Part shown: positions 49,920 to 52,089 of the stretch, one piece after another
How positions within the stretch are numbered: the first letter of the stretch is position 1
Layout: each line of letters opens with the position of its first letter
Assembly: GCA_036262835.1 (NCBI GenBank)
Contig: DATAID010000039.1
Coordinates: 1-52,089 of the forward strand
From: RBG-16-66-20 sp036262835
GTDB taxonomy: Bacteria; Pseudomonadota; Gammaproteobacteria; Burkholderiales; SG8-39
Direction: 5' to 3'
DNA length: 52,089 bases
Notes under the pieces: generated by a model
The model's input: only the letters and a program-made list of their open reading frames with translations
Told to the model about the DNA's origin: nothing
Databases searched by the model: none
Program-made: the position numbers and the translations under genes

Positions 49920-50638
49920 AGGGCCTACTCGCTTTTTTCTCCGGGTTTCTTTTCCTTACGGAAAGCGCCGAGGCCCAGGACTACGCCGAGCGCCGCGCGC
50001 GCATGGTCGCGGAGGTCGAGGCGATGTTCGCGGAGACCCGCTACGACACGGGCCTCGCCGCGATGTCGCCTGCGGTGCGCGCCGCGCTCCTCAGGGTCGA
50101 GCGCCACCGCCTAGTCGCGCCGTCCGATGCCTCGAACGCCTATCGCAACCACCCGATTCCGATCGGGCACGGGCAGACCATCTCGCAGCCCTACATCGTC
50201 GCCCTGTCCACCGAGCTGATCGCGCCCCAGCCCGGGCAGGCCGTGCTCGACGTCGGCACCGGCTCGGGCTACCAGGCGGCGGTGCTCGCGCAAGTGGTTG
50301 GACAGGTTTTTTCCATCGAGCTTCTTCCACCCCTGGGAAAAGAAGCCGAAGAACGGCTGAGAAACCTCGGCTACCGCAACATCGAAATCAAGATCGGCGA
50401 CGGCTATCGAGGCTGGCCGGAGAAGGGACCCTTCGACGGCATCATCGTCAGCGCCGCGGCGCCGGACATTCCGCGAGCGCTCGTGGATCAGCTGAAGCCC
50501 GGCGGCCGCATGGTTATTCCGATCGGCGCCACGGGCGGCGCGCAGGAGCTCGTGCTCGTGACCAAGGGCGCTGACGGAAGCTTGCAGCGGAAGAATGTCC
50601 TGGCGGTTCGCTTTGTACCGCTGGTGCCCGGGAAGTAG
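49916..50638 (+). CDS. pcm: Protein-L-isoaspartate O-methyltransferase, apparently exported, probable CTG start
   Basis: The catalytic part repairs isoaspartyl residues by SAM-dependent methylation. It contains SNAYRNHPIPIGHGQTISQP near 73-92, the SAM motif VLDVGTGSGYQAAVL near 112-126 and FDGIIVSAAAPDIP near 176. The first conventional start is ATG 50003 (211 residues). No ATG, GTG or TTG lies between the upstream in-frame stop and that codon. Yet the 29 codons before it read as a clear signal peptide: KGLLAFFSGFLFLTESAEA, then QDYAERRARM. Initiation at CTG 49916, which overlaps the folE2 stop as CTGA and follows AGGCAGG, would give a 240-residue periplasmic protein. I annotate that start; a cytoplasmic protein from 50003 is the alternative. 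Confidence 0.88.
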   Translation: MKGLLAFFSGFLFLTESAEAQDYAERRARMVAEVEAMFAETRYDTGLAAMSPAVRAALLRVERHRLVAPSDASNAYRNHPIPIGHGQTISQPYIVALSTELIAPQPGQAVLDVGTGSGYQAAVLAQVVGQVFSIELLPPLGKEAEERLRNLGYRNIEIKIGDGYRGWPEKGPFDGIIVSAAAPDIPRALVDQLKPGGRMVIPIGATGGAQELVLVTKGADGSLQRKNVLAVRFVPLVPGK

Positions 50639-51283
50639 CTAAAACCTTTTGGTCATGGTCATCTGGCCCGCGTCGTTGCGGATCTCGACGCGATTTAGGA
50701 AGCTCATGCCCAGCAGCGCGATCGGCAGGCCGCTCTCGATCACCATCCCCTCGACGTTGTTCAGCTCGATGCCGCCGACCCGCACGGTGTCGAACCGCAC
50801 GGTGTAGGCGGGTGTCGGGCCGGCCGCCGTCTGCACGGTGGTGAGCTGCCCCTTGCGATAGTCGAGTCCCAGCCGCTGGGCGTCGCTCGCCGGGAGCGCG
50901 ACCACGGAGGCGCCGGTATCGACCACAAAGCGCACCTGGCTGCCGTTGATGAGGCCCTGGGTCGTGTAGTGCCCGTTCTGGCCCGCGACGAGCACCGCGG
51001 TCTGGCGATCGCCCGTGCCGCTCGTGCTGTAGGTCTGGCCGCGCACCAGCACGCGGCGCTTGCCGTCCACGTCCACGGTCGCGCGCTCCTTCTCCACCGA
51101 GACGACGGTCACGCCGCCGAAGCTCTGGCCGACCCGGACCGTCTTCGGCGCGCCGCCGTTCACCGCGAGGATCGCCGCCTTGGTGTCGAAGGTGCCGATC
51201 AGCGAGACGTCGGTCGCCCACGCCGGCGCGATGGCGGCGGCGAACAGGGAAAAGAGCAGAAGCGCAATAGAATGTCTCGTCAT
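50639..51283 (-). CDS. Retropepsin-like aspartic protease (clan AA), exported
   Basis: The 214-residue protein has a signal peptide (RHSIALLLFSLFAAAIAPAWA) and an N-terminal SH3-like or PilP/GspC-like region at about 25-85 (TKAAILAVNGGAPKTVRVGQ). The C-terminal retroviral-type protease domain has FVVDTGASVVALP, with the catalytic Asp at D122, and ends in the hydrophobic flap/strand IALLGMSFLNRVEIR. It is the TIGR02281-like bacterial family of periplasmic, probably dimeric aspartic proteases with unknown targets. The stop abuts that of pcm. The ATG at 51283 overlaps the ATG of the divergent amidotransferase gene in CATG. Confidence 0.88.
   Translation of the reverse strand: MTRHSIALLLFSLFAAAIAPAWATDVSLIGTFDTKAAILAVNGGAPKTVRVGQSFGGVTVVSVEKERATVDVDGKRRVLVRGQTYSTSGTGDRQTAVLVAGQNGHYTTQGLINGSQVRFVVDTGASVVALPASDAQRLGLDYRKGQLTTVQTAAGPTPAYTVRFDTVRVGGIELNNVEGMVIESGLPIALLGMSFLNRVEIRNDAGQMTMTKRF
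51268..51273 (+). promoter_or_regulatory. -10 element of the glutamine amidotransferase gene
   Basis: TAGAAT ends 8 nt before the ATG at 51282, and there is no Shine-Dalgarno between them, so the transcript would be leaderless or nearly so. The element lies within the signal-peptide code of the divergent retropepsin-like gene. Confidence 0.35.
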
Positions 51284-51998
51284 GAAACCGGTCGCGATCT
51301 TCAGGCACGCGCGCAGCGAGGGACCGGCCTATTTTGCCACCTACCTCGACCGCCGGGGCATTCCCTGGAAAGTCTTCGCGCTCGACGAAGGCCGCGCGCT
51401 GCCCAAAGACGTGCGTCCGTTCTCGGGGCTCGCCTTCATGGGCGGGCCGATGAGCGTCAACGACGAGCACCTGCCCTGGATGCGCGCCGAGCTCGAGCTC
51501 GCGCGCGAGGCGGTGCGAAACGAGGTGCCGATGATCGGCCACTGCCTCGGCGGACAGCTCATGTCGAAGGCGCTCGGCGGCGAGGTGACGCGCGCGAAAG
51601 TGAAGGAGATCGGCTGGGGCGAGGTCGAGGTTTGCGACAACGGCGTGGCGCGCGCCTGGTTCGGCCCGGTGAGCTCCTTCGAGTCGTTCCACTGGCACGG
51701 CGAGACCTTCACCATTCCGCCCGGCGCGACGCGCGTCCTCGGCAACGCGCATTGCGCCAACCAGGCCTTCGCGCTCGGCAAGCACCTCGGCATGCAATGC
51801 CACGTCGAGATGACCGAGGCGATGGTGACGAGCTGGTGCAAGGGCGGCGCCGAGGAGATCGAGCACTCGAAAAGCTCCCCCGGCGTGCAGTCGCCGAAGA
51901 AAATAGAGAAGAACCTGGAGGAGCGCATCGCCGCGCTCCACAAGATCGCCGACCGGGTCTACGACCGGTGGACCGAAGGGCTCAGTCGCGGAAGTTGA
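51282..51998 (+). CDS. Class I glutamine amidotransferase-like protein
   Basis: The 238-residue protein is a stand-alone GATase1 domain related to GMP synthase amidotransferases. The nucleophile Cys 88 is in MIGHCLGGQLMSKALGG, SFHWHGETFTIPPG near 134 provides substrate contacts, and the late CHVEMTEAMV carries the His and Glu of the triad. Such proteins hydrolyse glutamine or gamma-glutamyl compounds; some release Glu from gamma-glutamylated amines (PuuD-like), but the substrate here is unknown. ATG 51282 overlaps the divergent start codon at 51283. The end overlaps the convergent yajQ gene by 17 nt. Confidence 0.92.
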   Translation: MKPVAIFRHARSEGPAYFATYLDRRGIPWKVFALDEGRALPKDVRPFSGLAFMGGPMSVNDEHLPWMRAELELAREAVRNEVPMIGHCLGGQLMSKALGGEVTRAKVKEIGWGEVEVCDNGVARAWFGPVSSFESFHWHGETFTIPPGATRVLGNAHCANQAFALGKHLGMQCHVEMTEAMVTSWCKGGAEEIEHSKSSPGVQSPKKIEKNLEERIAALHKIADRVYDRWTEGLSRGS

Positions 51999-52089
51999 TG
52001 AACTGGACCGGAATGTCCGTCACGGACTTCCGCACCAGCTGAATCGCGGCCTGCAGATCGTCTTTTTTCGCGCCTGAGATCCGCACCGC
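51982..52089 (-). CDS. yajQ: YajQ-family nucleotide-binding protein, C-terminal part (5' end off the window)
   Basis: Thirty-five codons are visible before the TGA at 51984-51982. The frame reads VRISGAKKDDLQAAIQLVRK and ends PVQFINFRD, which matches the C-terminal end of YajQ/DUF520 proteins (consensus ...DDLQ..I..(V/L)R......P.QF.NFR(D/E)). YajQ binds nucleic acid or GTP in some species and c-di-GMP in others. The gene enters from the right edge, and most of it lies outside the window. It overlaps the amidotransferase gene by 17 nt. Confidence 0.88.
   Translation of the reverse strand, partial: AVRISGAKKDDLQAAIQLVRKSVTDIPVQFINFRD

Overview
The window is about 52 kb of GC-rich, tightly packed chromosomal DNA from a Betaproteobacterium, most likely a Burkholderiales-type lineage. 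Three things point there: the gene orders xseA / exbB-exbD-lpxK-Trm112-kdsB-adk and xseB-ispA-dxs-folE2, several Bug/TctC tricarboxylate-binding proteins, and a MutL carrying the endonuclease motif. I see no tRNA, rRNA, CRISPR array, insertion sequence, phage gene or replication origin. Genes overlap heavily at both ends (ATGA, GTGA, CTGA and TGATG junctions, overlapping convergent stops, overlapping divergent starts).

Layout. (1) 1-2488, minus strand: a protein with a GT60-type (polypeptide alpha-GlcNAc transferase-like) domain fused to a methyltransferase, followed by the 5' part of a Thr/Pro-rich, mucin-like repeat protein that runs off the window. (2) 2548-6576: alaS, a small DUF6644 membrane protein, and a convergent AAA+ ATPase. 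(3) 6671-15699, plus strand: a Phe/Tyr-rich leader peptide and terminator/antiterminator in front of a DAHP synthase gene, then a membrane glycosyltransferase, a UbiA-type prenyltransferase, a cyclic-nucleotide-binding protein and an overlapping set (VTT-flavoprotein fusion, DUF547, TIGR04283 and TIGR04282 glycosyltransferases, DUF3047). (4) 15677-22015: an SGNH lipoprotein, a tripartite tricarboxylate transporter (B-A-C order, with a DUF2628 fusion on TctA), then on the minus strand a HAD dehalogenase, two receiver-only response regulators and a RidA homologue.

(5) 22060-25155, minus strand: xseA, cobalamin adenosyltransferase, ECF sigma factor and anti-sigma factor. A 310-bp gap with clustered DnaA boxes follows. 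(6) 25466-32833, plus strand: exbB, exbD, lpxK, Trm112-like, kdsB, adk, the proton pyrophosphatase hppA and ggt. (7) 32834-36175: gluconokinase and 6-phosphogluconate dehydrogenase, divergent from two Bug/TctC proteins. (8) 36162-41840: miaA, SDR and mutL in one minus-strand unit, dedA, amiC and tsaE. (9) 41839-46012: queG, an alpha/beta hydrolase, DUF2784, a sulfurtransferase and a Rieske oxygenase. (10) 46065-50638: xseB, ispA, dxs, folE2 and an apparently exported isoaspartyl methyltransferase. (11) 50639-52089: a retropepsin-like protein, a glutamine amidotransferase and the 3' end of yajQ.

The observations most worth following are these: the GT60-methyltransferase next to a mucin-like substrate candidate (a possible dedicated protein O-glycosylation pair); a complete-looking Phe/Tyr attenuator upstream of DAHP synthase; kdsB and pcm genes that seem to start with CTG inside CTGA overlaps; a strong terminator hairpin that is also the signal-peptide code of ggt; and a recurring -10-like hexamer 6-9 nt before start codons lacking Shine-Dalgarno sequences, suggesting leaderless transcripts. 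All functional statements come from reading motifs; no searches were run.
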